Shown here: positions 54,955 through 64,000 of the stretch, piece by piece
Position numbering within the stretch: position 1 is the first letter of the stretch
Layout: every line of letters starts with the position of its first letter
Assembly: GCF_010730355.1 (NCBI RefSeq)
Contig: NZ_AP022576.1
Span: 4,092,001 to 4,156,000, forward strand
Direction of reading: 5' to 3'
DNA length: 64,000 nt
Origin: Mycobacterium florentinum
GTDB lineage: Bacteria; Actinomycetota; Actinomycetes; Mycobacteriales; Mycobacteriaceae
Notes under the pieces: generated by a model
What the model saw: the letters and a program-made list of their open reading frames with translations, nothing else
Told to the model about the DNA's origin: nothing
Database searches by the model: none
Program-made: the position numbers and the translations under genes

Positions 54955-55181
54955 AGACGGTCCTCTCCGTTCAATTGCCCGGCTCGTCATCGAGCCGCTG
55001 CACGGCTCGCATCGTCACCGAGCCCGTTCGCGTCGTCGCGGTTTATGTTGCCATGTGCCGCGATGCCAGACGAGGCCAGCCGATGCCCCGGCCGCCGTCA
55101 TTCGCACAGCAAGAGGGGCGCGGGGGTGATCATCTAGACTGGCGCAGCTGTTCTCCGACATCGGCTGATGGGAGTTACGCA

Positions 55182-55880
55182 TTGCAGACGGCACATCGGT
55201 GCTTTGTGGCGGTGCTGGTGACCGTGCTCCTCGTTCAGCCGGGATTGCCCGCAAACGTCGCGGCGGCTGACGACCGGGTCCCGATGGGTGGCGGTGCGGG
55301 CATCGTCATCAACGGCGACACCATGTGCACCCTGACGACCATCGGCGGCGATGCCGCCGGTGAGCTGATCGGTTTCACCTCCGCGCACTGCGGGGGCCCG
55401 GGCGCGCAGGTCGCCGCCGAGGCCGCCGAAGGCAGGGGCGTGCTGGGAACGATGGTTGCCGGCAACGACGCTCTCGACTACGCCGTGATCAAATTCGATC
55501 CGGCCAAGGTGGCGCCGGTGGCCAACTATGGCGGCTTCATCATCAACGGCATCGGTCCGGAACCGGTGTTCGGTCAGATCGCCTGCAAGCAGGGCCGAAC
55601 GACCGGCAACTCGTGCGGCGTCACCTGGGGGCCGGGCCAGGATCCGGGAACCATCGTGATGCAGGTCTGTGGCCGGCCGGGCGACTCGGGAGGCCCGGTG
55701 ACCGTCGACAACCTGTTGGTCGGGATGATCCACGGCGCGTTCAGCGACAACCTGCCGACGTGCATCATCAAGTACATCCCGCTGCACACCCCGGCGGTGG
55801 TGATGTCGTTCAACGCGGTGCTGGCCGACATCAACGCCAAACACCGGCCCGGTGCGGGCTTCGTCCCGATACCGGCCTGA
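55182..55880 (+). CDS. Secreted S1-family serine protease, Rv3668c type
   Basis: 232 residues from TTG 55182 (GGGAG upstream), equal in length to the M. tuberculosis counterpart. Signal peptide (about 1-29: FVAVLVTVLLVQPGLPANVAAA). Triad: His69 in FTSAHCGG, Asp99 in ALDYAVIKFD and Ser169 in RPGDSGGPV. Six cysteines give two or three disulfides. It resembles alpha-lytic/streptogrisin-type proteases without their long pro-region. Substrate unknown. Confidence 0.88.
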   Translation: MQTAHRCFVAVLVTVLLVQPGLPANVAAADDRVPMGGGAGIVINGDTMCTLTTIGGDAAGELIGFTSAHCGGPGAQVAAEAAEGRGVLGTMVAGNDALDYAVIKFDPAKVAPVANYGGFIINGIGPEPVFGQIACKQGRTTGNSCGVTWGPGQDPGTIVMQVCGRPGDSGGPVTVDNLLVGMIHGAFSDNLPTCIIKYIPLHTPAVVMSFNAVLADINAKHRPGAGFVPIPA

Positions 55881-55889
55881 GTCCGCGCG

Positions 55890-57839
55890 CTACTTGGCCG
55901 CCCGGATCGCGTCGAAAACACCCGGGTCGAGCAATGTCGACGTATCGCCGAGGTCGCGGTTTTCGGCGATGTCACGCAGCAGCCGGCGCATGATCTTGCC
56001 GCTGCGGGTCTTCGGCAGCTCCGGCACCACGTGGACCTCTCGCGGCTTCGCGATCGGTGAGATCTCGCGGGCCACCTCGACGCGTAGCTCGTCGACGATC
56101 CCGTCGTGAATCTGGAAGTCGGCGCACAACACCACGAACGCGCAAATGGCCTGGCCGGTGGTTTCGTCGGTCATGCCGACCACGGCCGCCTCGGCCACCC
56201 CGACGTGCCCGACGAGTGCCGACTCGACCTCGGCGGTCGAGAGTCGATGCCCGGACACGTTCATCACGTCGTCGATGCGGCCCACCACCCAGATCGCGCC
56301 GTCGCGGTCGTAGTAGGCGCTGTCGCCGGCGAAGTACCAGCCCTGCTGGGCGAACCTGGACCAGTAGGTCTCGACGTAGCGGTCCTGGTCTCCCCAAATG
56401 CCGCGCAGCATGGACGGCCACGGTTGATCCAAGACCAGGTACCCGGTGACGTGTTCGCCCTTATGGACGGCCGGCACCAGCTCTTCGCCGTGGTCATCGA
56501 CGATCTTCGCGGAGATACCCGGCAGCGGCCTCATCGCCGAACCCGGTTTGGCCGCAGCGACTCCGGGCAGCGGCGAGATCATCGCCGAACCCGTCTCGGT
56601 CTGCCACCAGGTGTCCACGATCGGGAGGCGCTCGGCACCGATCACCTTGCGGTACCAGCGCCAGGCCTCGGGGTTGATCGGCTCGCCGACCGATCCCAGC
56701 AGCCGCAGGCTGGACAGGTCGTGCGCGTCCGGGATCTCGCGGCCCCACTTCATAAACGTCCGGATCAGCGTGGGCGCGGTGTAATAGATTGTCACACCGT
56801 ACTTTTCGATGATTTCGAAATGCCGGTGCTGGCTGGGTGAGTCGGGAGTGCCCTCGTAGAGCACCTCGGTGACGCCGTTGGACAGCGGCCCGTAGACACC
56901 GTAGGTGTGTCCGGTGACCCAGCCGATATCGGCGGTGCACCAGAACACGTCGCGTTCGGGCTTGATGTCGAAGATGTAGTAGTGCGTGTAGGAGGCCTGC
57001 GTCAGGTAGCCGCCGCTGGTGTGCACGATGCCCTTCGGCTTGCCGGTGGTGCCCGATGTGTACAGCAGGAACAGCGGATGCTCGGCGTCGAACGGCTGCG
57101 CGGTGTGTTCGGGCGACGCGGAATCCACCACGTCGTGCCACCACACGTCGCGGTCGTCGTTCCAGGACACGTCAATTCCGGTGCGCCGCACCACCAGAAC
57201 CTTTTCGACGGGGCTATCGTGGTCGGCGACCGCCTCGTCGGCCGCGTCCTTGAGCGGCGCGGGCTTGCCGCGCCGGAACTGGCCGTCGCTGGTGATCACC
57301 ACCTTGGCCTGGGCGTCGGCGATGCGGGCGCGCAGCGCGTTGGCGGTGAAGCCGGCGAACACCACGCTGTGCATGATGCCCAGGCGCGCGCAGGCGAGCA
57401 TCGCGACGACGGCCTCGGGGATCAACGGCAGGTAGATCGCGACCCGGTCGCCGGCGACCAGACCGAGGTCGGTCAGTGCGTTGGCCGCCTTGCACACCTC
57501 CGTCTGCAGGTCGGCGTAGGTCAGGTCGCGGCTGTCGCCGACGGGCTCGCCCTCCCAGTGAATCGCCACCCGATCGCCCAGCCCCGCCTCGACGTGACGG
57601 TCCACGCAGTTGTAGGCGACGTTGAGCTTGCCGTCGGCAAACCAGTTGGCGTAAGGCGGCTGCCAGTCCAGCACCTCGGTGAACGGCGTCGCCCATGTCA
57701 GCCGGTTGGCCTGCTCGGCCCAGAACGCCAGCCGGTCTTTATCGGCTTCGCGGTACAGGTCCTCGCCGGCGTTGGCCTGCTCGGCGAACTGCGCCGGCGG
57801 CGGGTACGACGCCGGGCCTTCGGTGTATGTGGCGGTCAC
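55890..57839 (-). CDS. acs: Acetyl-CoA synthetase
   Basis: 649 residues from GTG 57839. ANL superfamily: ATP loop LYTSGTTGKPKGIVH (about 262-276), DTWWQTETGSAMISP, the hinge and motif YETYWSR..., and the C-terminal Lys in KTRSGKIMRRLLRD, the site of regulatory acetylation in mycobacterial Acs. It activates acetate to acetyl-CoA via acetyl-AMP. It converges with the secreted protease gene and is divergent from the DUF4232 gene. Confidence 0.96.
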   Translation of the reverse strand: MTATYTEGPASYPPPAQFAEQANAGEDLYREADKDRLAFWAEQANRLTWATPFTEVLDWQPPYANWFADGKLNVAYNCVDRHVEAGLGDRVAIHWEGEPVGDSRDLTYADLQTEVCKAANALTDLGLVAGDRVAIYLPLIPEAVVAMLACARLGIMHSVVFAGFTANALRARIADAQAKVVITSDGQFRRGKPAPLKDAADEAVADHDSPVEKVLVVRRTGIDVSWNDDRDVWWHDVVDSASPEHTAQPFDAEHPLFLLYTSGTTGKPKGIVHTSGGYLTQASYTHYYIFDIKPERDVFWCTADIGWVTGHTYGVYGPLSNGVTEVLYEGTPDSPSQHRHFEIIEKYGVTIYYTAPTLIRTFMKWGREIPDAHDLSSLRLLGSVGEPINPEAWRWYRKVIGAERLPIVDTWWQTETGSAMISPLPGVAAAKPGSAMRPLPGISAKIVDDHGEELVPAVHKGEHVTGYLVLDQPWPSMLRGIWGDQDRYVETYWSRFAQQGWYFAGDSAYYDRDGAIWVVGRIDDVMNVSGHRLSTAEVESALVGHVGVAEAAVVGMTDETTGQAICAFVVLCADFQIHDGIVDELRVEVAREISPIAKPREVHVVPELPKTRSGKIMRRLLRDIAENRDLGDTSTLLDPGVFDAIRAAK

Positions 57840-57967
57840 TGGCTTCGCTCCTATGTCGAGGGGGCGGGGTTCGAGCTCGTCAACCGTTTGTGAGCCTAGA
57901 CCCGGCAGTTGAACCTGTGCGATTCAATCCGGGGTAATCCGGGTTGTCATATCGCATAATCAGCGTT

Positions 57968-58513
57968 GTGGCGGAATCTCGCGGGCAGCGTGCCCGTTGC
58001 CTACTTCGCAGCATTGTCGCGGCCACAACGAGTTACGCGGTGGCTGGTGTGCTGGCACCGCACGCGTCGGCGGTGCCGGTCGGCGATGAGGCGGAGCCAT
58101 GCCGCTCCGAACAGGTCGCCGTGACGGCCTCCCCGACGCAGGGCGCCGTGGGCCATCGCTCGGTGACCCTGATGTTCAGCCTCGCCGGTGGGGCGGAGCC
58201 GTGCACGCTCACCGGCTACCCCGCGATCGAAACGGGCGGCGGCGGGCCCGACATTCATGCCAAGCCCACGCTGCGCGGTTACATGGGCGGCTTGCCCAGC
58301 GACGCCGACGTTCCGCCGACCGTCACCCTGGCACTGGCGGCGCAGGGACAGGCTATCGTCGAGGGCATGGCCGTGGACGGTATGGGCAACCCGTGCCCCA
58401 GCTACACTGCGCTGCGGGTCAACCCGCCCAATACGGTCATCGTGGTCACCGTGCCGGCCACCATCGACGCCTGCGAACTGCAGGTGCATCCCGTCACCGC
58501 CTTGCAGCAGTAG
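57968..58513 (+). CDS. DUF4232 secreted protein
   Basis: 181 residues from GTG 57968 (TTG 57944 would add 8). Signal peptide with basic n-region and hydrophobic core (SIVAATTSYAVAGVLAPHASA). The DUF4232 beta-domain starts at CRSEQVAVTASP and has HRSVTLMFSLAGGAEPCTLTGYPAIET and a C-terminal Cys in DACELQVHP; four Cys allow two disulfides. No lipobox, so secreted. This gene is absent between acs and dppA of M. tuberculosis. Role unknown. Confidence 0.8.
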   Translation: MAESRGQRARCLLRSIVAATTSYAVAGVLAPHASAVPVGDEAEPCRSEQVAVTASPTQGAVGHRSVTLMFSLAGGAEPCTLTGYPAIETGGGGPDIHAKPTLRGYMGGLPSDADVPPTVTLALAAQGQAIVEGMAVDGMGNPCPSYTALRVNPPNTVIVVTVPATIDACELQVHPVTALQQ

Positions 58514-58516
58514 GGC

Positions 58517-58705
58517 CTAATAAGGGACGGCCCTCTGCAGGCAGTAGACGAGCGGGGGAGTGGGATAGCCGACTCCCTTGACGCCGTCAGGACAGCCCGA
58601 CGTGTCCGTGCTGCCGTCAATGCGCTGGACGACTCGCATCACGGACTCATGGTCGTTGCAGCCTTCCGCGGCCGTCGCCCGCGCAGGCCCTAGGGTCGCT
58701 GTCAT
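58517..58705 (-). pseudogene. Possible remnant of an LppU/SCO3897-like C terminus
   Basis: On the minus strand a frame ending at 58517 encodes CNDHESVMRVVQRIDG, then SGCPDGV and PPLVYCL. This pattern (Cys, VV-RIDG, CP-GV, VLCL) resembles the last 45 residues of LppU/SCO3897-type lipoproteins. The N-terminal three quarters and any signal peptide are missing; the frame runs into the start of dppA on the other strand. ATG 58705 would give 62 residues. Probably a decayed fragment. Confidence 0.35.
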
Positions 58706-60326
58706 GCGTTGGATGCGGGGCAGGGCGGTTTTCGCGGCCGTCGTCGTGCTGTCGGCCGCGTCGCTGGCCGGCTGCGGTGGCGGCGCGCTGAGCCCCGAGC
58801 TGGTAGTGGTGAACGGCGGCGAACCGCCGAACCCGCTGATTCCGACCGGCACCAACGACAGCCTCGGCGGCCGGATCCTGGATCGGCTGTTCGCCGGCCT
58901 GGTGTCCTACGACGCCGACGGCAAACCGGCGCCGGAGGTGGCGCAGTCGATCGAGACCACCGACAACGTCAACTACCGGATCGTCCTCAAACCGGGCTGG
59001 AAGTTCACCGACGGCTCGGCGGTGACGGCGCATTCGTTCGTCGATGCATGGAACTACGGTGCCCTGAGCGCCAATGCCCAACTGCAGCAGGACTTTTTCA
59101 GCCCGATCGCGGGATTCGACGACGTAGCCGGTGCGCCGCGTGACGGCAAGCCGACCACGATGTCCGGGTTGCGGGTGGTCAACGATCTCGAGTTCACCGT
59201 GCGGCTCAAGGCGCCGACCGTCGATTTCAAACTGCGGCTGGGCCATAACGCGTTCTATCCCTTGCCGGACATGGCATTTCGCGACATGGCGGCGTTCGGG
59301 CGCAACCCGGTGGGCGACGGGCCTTATCGGTTGGCCGACAGTCCCGACGGGCCGGCCTGGGAGCACAACGTGAAGATCGACTTGAAACCCAATCCCGAGT
59401 ACCACGGCAACCGCAAGCCGCACAACAAGGGCCTGAGATTCGAGTTCTACGGCAACCTGGATACCGCTTACGCCGACCTGTTGTCCGGCAATCTCGATGT
59501 CCTGGACACCATTCCGTCCAGCGCGTTGACGATCTACAAGCGCGACCTGGGCGGCAACGCCGCCAGCGGACCGGTCGCGGTCAGCCAATCGCTCGATACA
59601 CCGTTGCGGCTACCGCATTTCGGCGGTGAGGAGGGCCGGCTGCGGCGGTTGGCCCTGTCGGCGGCCATCAACCGCCCGCAGATCTGTCAGCAGATCTTCA
59701 ACGGCACCCGCAGCCCGGCCCGCGATTTCACCGCCCGCTCCCTACCGGGGTTCGACCCGAACATTCCGGGCAACGACGCCCTGGACTTCAATCCCGAACG
59801 GGCACGTCAACTCTGGGCGCAGGCCAACGCGATCTCGCCGTGGAGCGGGCGGTACGCCATCGCTTACAACGCCGACAGCGGCCACCAGGAGTGGGTGGAT
59901 GCGGTGGCCAACAGCATCAAGAACGTGCTCGGCATCGATGCCGTCGGCGCGCCGCAGCCCACCTTCGCGGGGTTCCGTACCCAGATCACCAACCGCACCA
60001 TCGACACCGCCTTCCGGGCCGGCTGGATCGGTGACTATCCGTCGATGATCGAGTTCCTCGCCCCGCTGTACGCCACCGGTGCGGGATCCAACGATGTCGG
60101 ATACTCCAGCCGGGAGTTCGACGCGGGCCTGGCGGCCGCCGAGGCCGCGCCCAGCCTGCAGCAGGCCGACGTTCTGGTCAACGTCGCGCAGCGAATCCTG
60201 TTGCACGACATGCCCGCCGTGCCGCTCTGGTACTACATCGCCGTGGTCGGGTGGTCGCCACAGGTCAGCAGCGTCAAGGTGACGTGGAACGGGCTGCCCG
60301 ACTACGAGAGCATCGTCAAGGCCTAA
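58704..60326 (+). CDS. dppA: DppA, substrate-binding lipoprotein of the dipeptide/haem ABC importer
   Basis: 540 residues from ATG 58704, matching the M. tuberculosis length. Lipobox LAGC with lipid Cys24. SBP family 5: ILDRLFAGLVSYDADGKPAPEVAQS (early), LKPGWKFTDGSAVTAHSFV and VPLWYYIAVVGWSP (late). It binds the substrate outside the membrane and passes it to DppBC. The M. tuberculosis system takes up peptides and has been linked to haem uptake. First gene of dppABCD. Confidence 0.94.
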   Translation: MRWMRGRAVFAAVVVLSAASLAGCGGGALSPELVVVNGGEPPNPLIPTGTNDSLGGRILDRLFAGLVSYDADGKPAPEVAQSIETTDNVNYRIVLKPGWKFTDGSAVTAHSFVDAWNYGALSANAQLQQDFFSPIAGFDDVAGAPRDGKPTTMSGLRVVNDLEFTVRLKAPTVDFKLRLGHNAFYPLPDMAFRDMAAFGRNPVGDGPYRLADSPDGPAWEHNVKIDLKPNPEYHGNRKPHNKGLRFEFYGNLDTAYADLLSGNLDVLDTIPSSALTIYKRDLGGNAASGPVAVSQSLDTPLRLPHFGGEEGRLRRLALSAAINRPQICQQIFNGTRSPARDFTARSLPGFDPNIPGNDALDFNPERARQLWAQANAISPWSGRYAIAYNADSGHQEWVDAVANSIKNVLGIDAVGAPQPTFAGFRTQITNRTIDTAFRAGWIGDYPSMIEFLAPLYATGAGSNDVGYSSREFDAGLAAAEAAPSLQQADVLVNVAQRILLHDMPAVPLWYYIAVVGWSPQVSSVKVTWNGLPDYESIVKA

Positions 60327-60329
60327 AAC

Positions 60330-61256
60330 ATGAGTTGGTACATCGCGCGCAGAATCGCCGTCATGGTGCCCGTCTTCCTGGGCGCCACCTTGCTGATCTA
60401 CGGCATGGTCTTCCTGTTGCCCGGCGACCCGCTGGCCGCGATCGCCGGTGACCGGCCGCTGACTCCGGCGGTGGCAGCGCAGCTGCGTGCGCGCTACCAC
60501 CTCGACGATCCGTTCCTGCTGCAGTACCTGCGCTACATCGGCGGCGTTCTGCACGGCGACCTGGGCCGTGCCTATTCCGGCTTGCCGGTCAGTGCCGTTC
60601 TGGCACACGCGTTTCCGGTCACGATCCGGCTGGCGCTGATCGCGTTGGTGGTGGAGGCGGTGCTGGGAATCGGGTTCGGCGTGATCTCCGGGCTGCGCCA
60701 GGGCGGGCTATTCGATGCGACCGTACTGATCACCGGACTGATCATCATCGCGATCCCGATCTTCGTGCTGGGCTTTCTGGCCCAATTCGTGTTCGGCGTC
60801 CGGCTGGGCATCGCGCCGGTCACCGTCGGTGAACGGGCGACGTTCGCGCGTCTGCTGCTGCCCGGAATAGTCTTGGGTTCAGTGTCATTCGCTTATATCG
60901 TGCGGCTGACCCGATCGGCGGTGGCCGCCAATGCGCACGCCGACTATGTCCGCACCGCCACGGCCAAGGGGTTGTCGCGGCCGCGGGTGGTGACCGTGCA
61001 CATCCTGCGCAACTCGCTGATCCCGGTGGTGACGTTCCTGGGAGCGGACGTGGGTGCGCTGATGGGCGGAGCCATCGTGACCGAGGGCATATTCAATATT
61101 CACGGCGTCGGCGGGGTGCTGTATCAGGCCGTCACCCGGCAGGAGGCGCCGACCGTGGTGTCGATCGTGACCGTGCTGGTGCTGATCTACTTGATAACCA
61201 ACCTGCTGGTCGATCTGCTCTACGCGGCCCTGGACCCGAGGATCCGATATGCCTGA
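60330..61256 (+). CDS. dppB: DppB, ABC importer permease
   Basis: 308 residues, starting 3 bp after dppA. Six membrane helices; the N-terminal MSWYIARRIAVMVPVFLGATLLIY and FLLPGDPLAAIAG are typical of the OppB/DppB group. The EAA loop that docks the ATPase is YVRTATAKGLSRPRVVTVHILRN (about 209-231). It overlaps dppC by 8 bases. Confidence 0.93.
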   Translation: MSWYIARRIAVMVPVFLGATLLIYGMVFLLPGDPLAAIAGDRPLTPAVAAQLRARYHLDDPFLLQYLRYIGGVLHGDLGRAYSGLPVSAVLAHAFPVTIRLALIALVVEAVLGIGFGVISGLRQGGLFDATVLITGLIIIAIPIFVLGFLAQFVFGVRLGIAPVTVGERATFARLLLPGIVLGSVSFAYIVRLTRSAVAANAHADYVRTATAKGLSRPRVVTVHILRNSLIPVVTFLGADVGALMGGAIVTEGIFNIHGVGGVLYQAVTRQEAPTVVSIVTVLVLIYLITNLLVDLLYAALDPRIRYA

Positions 61257-62112
61257 GCACTCAGGGTTTTGGGGTGAGATCTGGCGCAAGTTGCACCGTC
61301 GCCCGAAGTTCGTCGTCGCCGCGGCGCTGATCCTGCTCATCCTTCTGGTGGCGCTGTTTCCGGTGCTGTTCACCGACGCCGACCCCAGCTACGCCGATCC
61401 CAGCCAAAGCCTGCTCGATCCGTCGGCCGCGCACTGGTTCGGCACGGATCTGCAGGGCCACGACATTTACGCGCGCACCATCTATGGGGCGCGGGCCTCG
61501 GTGACCGTCGGGTTGGGCGCGACGCTGCTGGTGTTCGTCGTCGGCGGGGCGGTGGGCGCGCTGGCCGGCTTCTATGGCGGCTGGATCGACGCGGTGGTTT
61601 CGCGCATCTCCGACGTGTTCTTCGGGCTGCCGCTGTTGCTGGCCGCGATCGTGCTCATGCAGGTCTTGCACCATCGCACGGTGTGGACGGTGATCGCCAT
61701 CCTGGCGTTGTTCGGCTGGCCGCAGGTGGCCAGGATCGCCCGCGGTGCCGTGCTGGAGGTGCGGGCCAGCGACTATGTGCTCGCGGCTAAAGCATTGGGG
61801 TTGAGCAGGTTGCAAACCTTGCTGCGGCACGCGCTGCCCAACGCCGCGGGCCCGGTGATCGCGATGTCCACGATTGCGCTGGGCGCCTTCATCGTCACCG
61901 AGGCCACGCTGTCCTACCTCGGCGTCGGATTGCCGACGTCGGTGGTGTCGTGGGGCGGCGACATCAACCTGGCCCAGACGCGGCTGCGGGCCGGCTCGCC
62001 GATCCTGTTCTATCCCGCCGGCGCACTGGCGATGACGGTGCTGGCCTTCATGATGATGGGCGACGCCCTGCGCGACGCCCTGGATCCGGCCTCGCGGGCG
62101 GAGCGGGCATGA
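61249..62112 (+). CDS. dppC: DppC, ABC importer permease
   Basis: 287 residues. An OppC-type N-terminal helix (KFVVAAALILLILLVALFPVLF) precedes the core with HWFGTDLQGHDIYARTIYGARASV. The EAA loop is YVLAAKALGLSRLQTLLRHALPN (about 176-198). It pairs with DppB to form the pore. The stop overlaps the dppD ATG in ATGA form. Confidence 0.93.
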   Translation: MPEHSGFWGEIWRKLHRRPKFVVAAALILLILLVALFPVLFTDADPSYADPSQSLLDPSAAHWFGTDLQGHDIYARTIYGARASVTVGLGATLLVFVVGGAVGALAGFYGGWIDAVVSRISDVFFGLPLLLAAIVLMQVLHHRTVWTVIAILALFGWPQVARIARGAVLEVRASDYVLAAKALGLSRLQTLLRHALPNAAGPVIAMSTIALGAFIVTEATLSYLGVGLPTSVVSWGGDINLAQTRLRAGSPILFYPAGALAMTVLAFMMMGDALRDALDPASRAERA

Positions 62113-63746
62113 ACACCACGGAATCGCCGCTGCTGAACGTCGAGGGCCTGGAGGTCAGGTTCGGCGACCACGCCCCCGCGGTGAGCGGAGTCGATCTGAG
62201 CGTCATGCGCGGCCAGACCGTCGCCGTGGTCGGCGAATCGGGATCGGGGAAATCCACCACGGCCGCCGCCGTCCTGGGGCTGCTGCCGCCAGGTGGGCGA
62301 ATCACGGCCGGTCGCATCACTTTTGATGGTCAGGAAATCGCTTCGGCCGATCGCAGGGCCGACACCCGGCTGCTCCGGTCGATCAGGGGCCGACGCATCG
62401 GCTACGTACCGCAAGACCCGATGACCAACCTCAATCCCGTCTGGAAGGTCGGCTTCCAGATCTCAGAGGCGTTGCGGGCCAACACCGATGGCCGCCACGC
62501 GCGGCGACGGGCGGTACAGCTGCTCGCCCAGGCCGGCATGCCGGATCCGGAAAAGCAGGCGGGCAAGTACCCGCACCAGTTGTCCGGCGGCATGTGCCAG
62601 CGCGCGCTGATCGCGATCGGGCTGGCGGGCCATCCCCAGCTGCTGATCGCCGACGAGCCGACGTCCGCGCTGGACGTCACGGTGCAACGGCAAGTCCTCG
62701 ACCATTTGCAGCGCCTCACCGACGAACTGGGCACCGCGCTGTTGCTGATCACCCACGATCTGGCGCTGGCGGCCGAACGGGCCGAGCAAGTGGTCGTCGT
62801 CCATCGCGGCGTGGTGGTGGAATCCGGTGCCGCGCAGTCGATCCTGCGGGACCCGCAACACGAGTACACCCGCCGGCTGGTGGTCGCGGCCCCATCGCTG
62901 ACGGTTCGGCGCCCGGCACCCGCGCGGCCGCCGGCGGATACCCGATCCGACGACATCCTCGTCGCTTCGGAGCTGACCAAGGTCTACCGGGAATCGCACG
63001 GCGCACCGTGGCGCCGGACCCAGTTCTGCGCCGTCGACGCGGTGTCTTTCCGGCTGCGGCGGGCCAGCACCCTGGCCATCGTCGGCGAATCGGGCTCGGG
63101 CAAATCGACGGTGGCCCGCATGGCGCTGGGCCTACTCCAACCCACCTCGGGCACAGTCGTTTTCGACGGTACCGAGATCTCCGACGCGTTGGGCCGCGAC
63201 GCGATGATGGCCTTTCGCCGGCGCGTACAGCCGGTCTTTCAGAACCCGTTCAGCAGCCTCGACCCCATGTACTCGGTGTTTCGCGCCATCGAGGAGCCGT
63301 TGCGGATCCACCACGTCGGCGACCGCCGTCAGCGCGCGAAAGCGGTGCGCGAACTCGCCGACCACGTGGCCCTGCCGTCGTCGGTGCTGGGCAGGTTGCC
63401 GCGCGAGCTCTCGGGCGGCCAGCGCCAACGCGTCGCGATCGCGCGGGCATTGGCACTGCGGCCCGAGGTGCTGGTGTGCGACGAGGCGGTCTCGGCGCTC
63501 GACGTGCTGGTGCAGGCGCAGATATTGGACCTGCTGGCCACGCTGCAGGCCGAACTGGGGCTGGCCTACCTGTTCATCAGCCACGACCTGGCGGTGATCC
63601 GGCAAATCGCCGACGACGTGCTGGTGATGCGTGCCGGGCGGATCGTCGAACGCGCGGGCACCGAAGAGCTGTTCACCAGGCCCGGCCACGAGTACACCCG
63701 CCAATTGCTGGAGGCCATTCCCGGGGCGTCCATGCCGCCCCGATAG
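62109..63746 (+). CDS. dppD: DppD, fused double ABC ATPase
   Basis: 545 residues with two complete nucleotide-binding domains. Domain 1: Walker A GESGSGKSTTAAA (about 39-51), signature LSGGMCQRALIA, Walker B LLIADEPTSALD. Domain 2: GESGSGKSTVARMA (about 325-338), signature LSGGQRQRVAIA, Walker B VLVCDEAVSALD. Each ends in the oligopeptide-type ABC tail (HEYTRRL / HEYTRQL). The Walker B of domain 2 has EA instead of the usual EP. It powers DppBC as a single fused chain in place of separate DppD and DppF. Confidence 0.94.
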   Translation: MNTTESPLLNVEGLEVRFGDHAPAVSGVDLSVMRGQTVAVVGESGSGKSTTAAAVLGLLPPGGRITAGRITFDGQEIASADRRADTRLLRSIRGRRIGYVPQDPMTNLNPVWKVGFQISEALRANTDGRHARRRAVQLLAQAGMPDPEKQAGKYPHQLSGGMCQRALIAIGLAGHPQLLIADEPTSALDVTVQRQVLDHLQRLTDELGTALLLITHDLALAAERAEQVVVVHRGVVVESGAAQSILRDPQHEYTRRLVVAAPSLTVRRPAPARPPADTRSDDILVASELTKVYRESHGAPWRRTQFCAVDAVSFRLRRASTLAIVGESGSGKSTVARMALGLLQPTSGTVVFDGTEISDALGRDAMMAFRRRVQPVFQNPFSSLDPMYSVFRAIEEPLRIHHVGDRRQRAKAVRELADHVALPSSVLGRLPRELSGGQRQRVAIARALALRPEVLVCDEAVSALDVLVQAQILDLLATLQAELGLAYLFISHDLAVIRQIADDVLVMRAGRIVERAGTEELFTRPGHEYTRQLLEAIPGASMPPR

Positions 63747-63757
63747 GTTGGCAACCT

Positions 63758-64000
63758 GTGACGGCAGACCCGCTGGCCCCGCTGATGGAGCTCCCCGGCG
63801 TCGCCGAGGCCAGTGACCGGGCCCGCGACGCGTTGGGCCGTGCGCACCGGCATCGGGCCAATCTGCGCGGCTGGCCGGTGACCGGCGCCGAGGCCGCGTT
63901 GCGGGCGGCGCGCGCTTCCTCGGTGCTCGATGGCGGCCCGGTGCGGTTCGAGGACCTAGCCGACAGCTCGGGGGTGAGCGATCCGGTGTTCGGCGGAGCG
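63758..64000 (+). CDS. Rv3662c-type protein, N-terminal part (runs off the window)
   Basis: GTG 63758 opens a frame of 81 codons to the window edge. Visible sequence: TADPLAPLMELPGVAEASDRA, GRAHRHRANLRGWPVTGAEAAL, then RASSVLDGGPVRFEDL. It is Ala/Arg-rich and predicted helical. Position right after dppD matches Rv3662c. I cannot assign a function from this part. Confidence 0.6.
   Translation, partial: MTADPLAPLMELPGVAEASDRARDALGRAHRHRANLRGWPVTGAEAALRAARASSVLDGGPVRFEDLADSSGVSDPVFGGA

Overview
The window is GC-rich actinobacterial DNA with dense genes, frequent GTG/TTG starts, 1-4 bp stop/start overlaps and two PPE proteins. Gene content and order match the Mycobacterium chromosome from the Rv3705c to the Rv3662c region of M. 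tuberculosis, read in the opposite direction. A monofunctional catalase, a complete stressosome and several accessory genes absent from M. tuberculosis point to a non-tuberculous Mycobacterium, probably a slow grower because of the PPE-SVP pair. The species cannot be fixed from the sequence alone.

Layout. 1-1.2 kb: 3' end of a catalase and a secreted PknH-sensor-like protein. 1.3-7.4 kb: complete ergothioneine operon egtABCDE plus a VOC protein. 7.4-11.2 kb: SAM methyltransferase, GCS2-family ligase, glycerol kinase. 11.3-14.6 kb: PadR repressor with a palindromic operator, small membrane protein, RDD and SpoIIM-type membrane proteins. 14.6-20 kb: a MoxR ATPase/DUF58/DUF4350/DUF4129 membrane operon whose first gene carries an apparent -1 frameshift in a G run. 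20-22.1 kb: YqeY protein, F420-type oxidoreductase, and a pfpI gene broken by an internal deletion.

22.2-39.2 kb is the accessory part. It holds a HemK-like methyltransferase and a CDGSH iron-sulfur protein facing a haem-oxygenase-like iron enzyme. That enzyme is the last gene of a stressosome operon (RsbR-RsbS-RsbT-PP2C-PAS/GAF/PP2C/ATPase), which sits head to head with rsfB, the SigF anti-anti-sigma factor. Then come small proteins, two PPE genes with a DUF732 gene, and a two-component system whose regulator and kinase genes run tail to tail, flanked by two paralogous COG4705-type membrane proteins. Four copies of an 11-bp-period direct repeat (CTMAGCG-N4-CTCAGCG type) lie upstream of the genes of this block. 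The block ends at a tRNA-Pro gene.

39.4-64 kb returns to the conserved core: cds1, a metallophosphoesterase, ponA2, whiB4, the two Get3-like ATPases bagA/bagB, DUF4177, RidA and MBL-fold genes, crp, nth, a thioredoxin-like protein, CoA pyrophosphatase, the acid-resistance protease marP, ephE, a holin-like membrane protein, a secreted protease, acs, a DUF4232 protein, a possible lppU-like remnant, dppABCD and the start of an Rv3662c-type gene.

Common themes are redox and stress defence (catalase, ergothioneine, WhiB4, Cds1, MarP, stressosome/RsfB) and envelope maintenance (PonA2, MoxR operon, Dpp importer).
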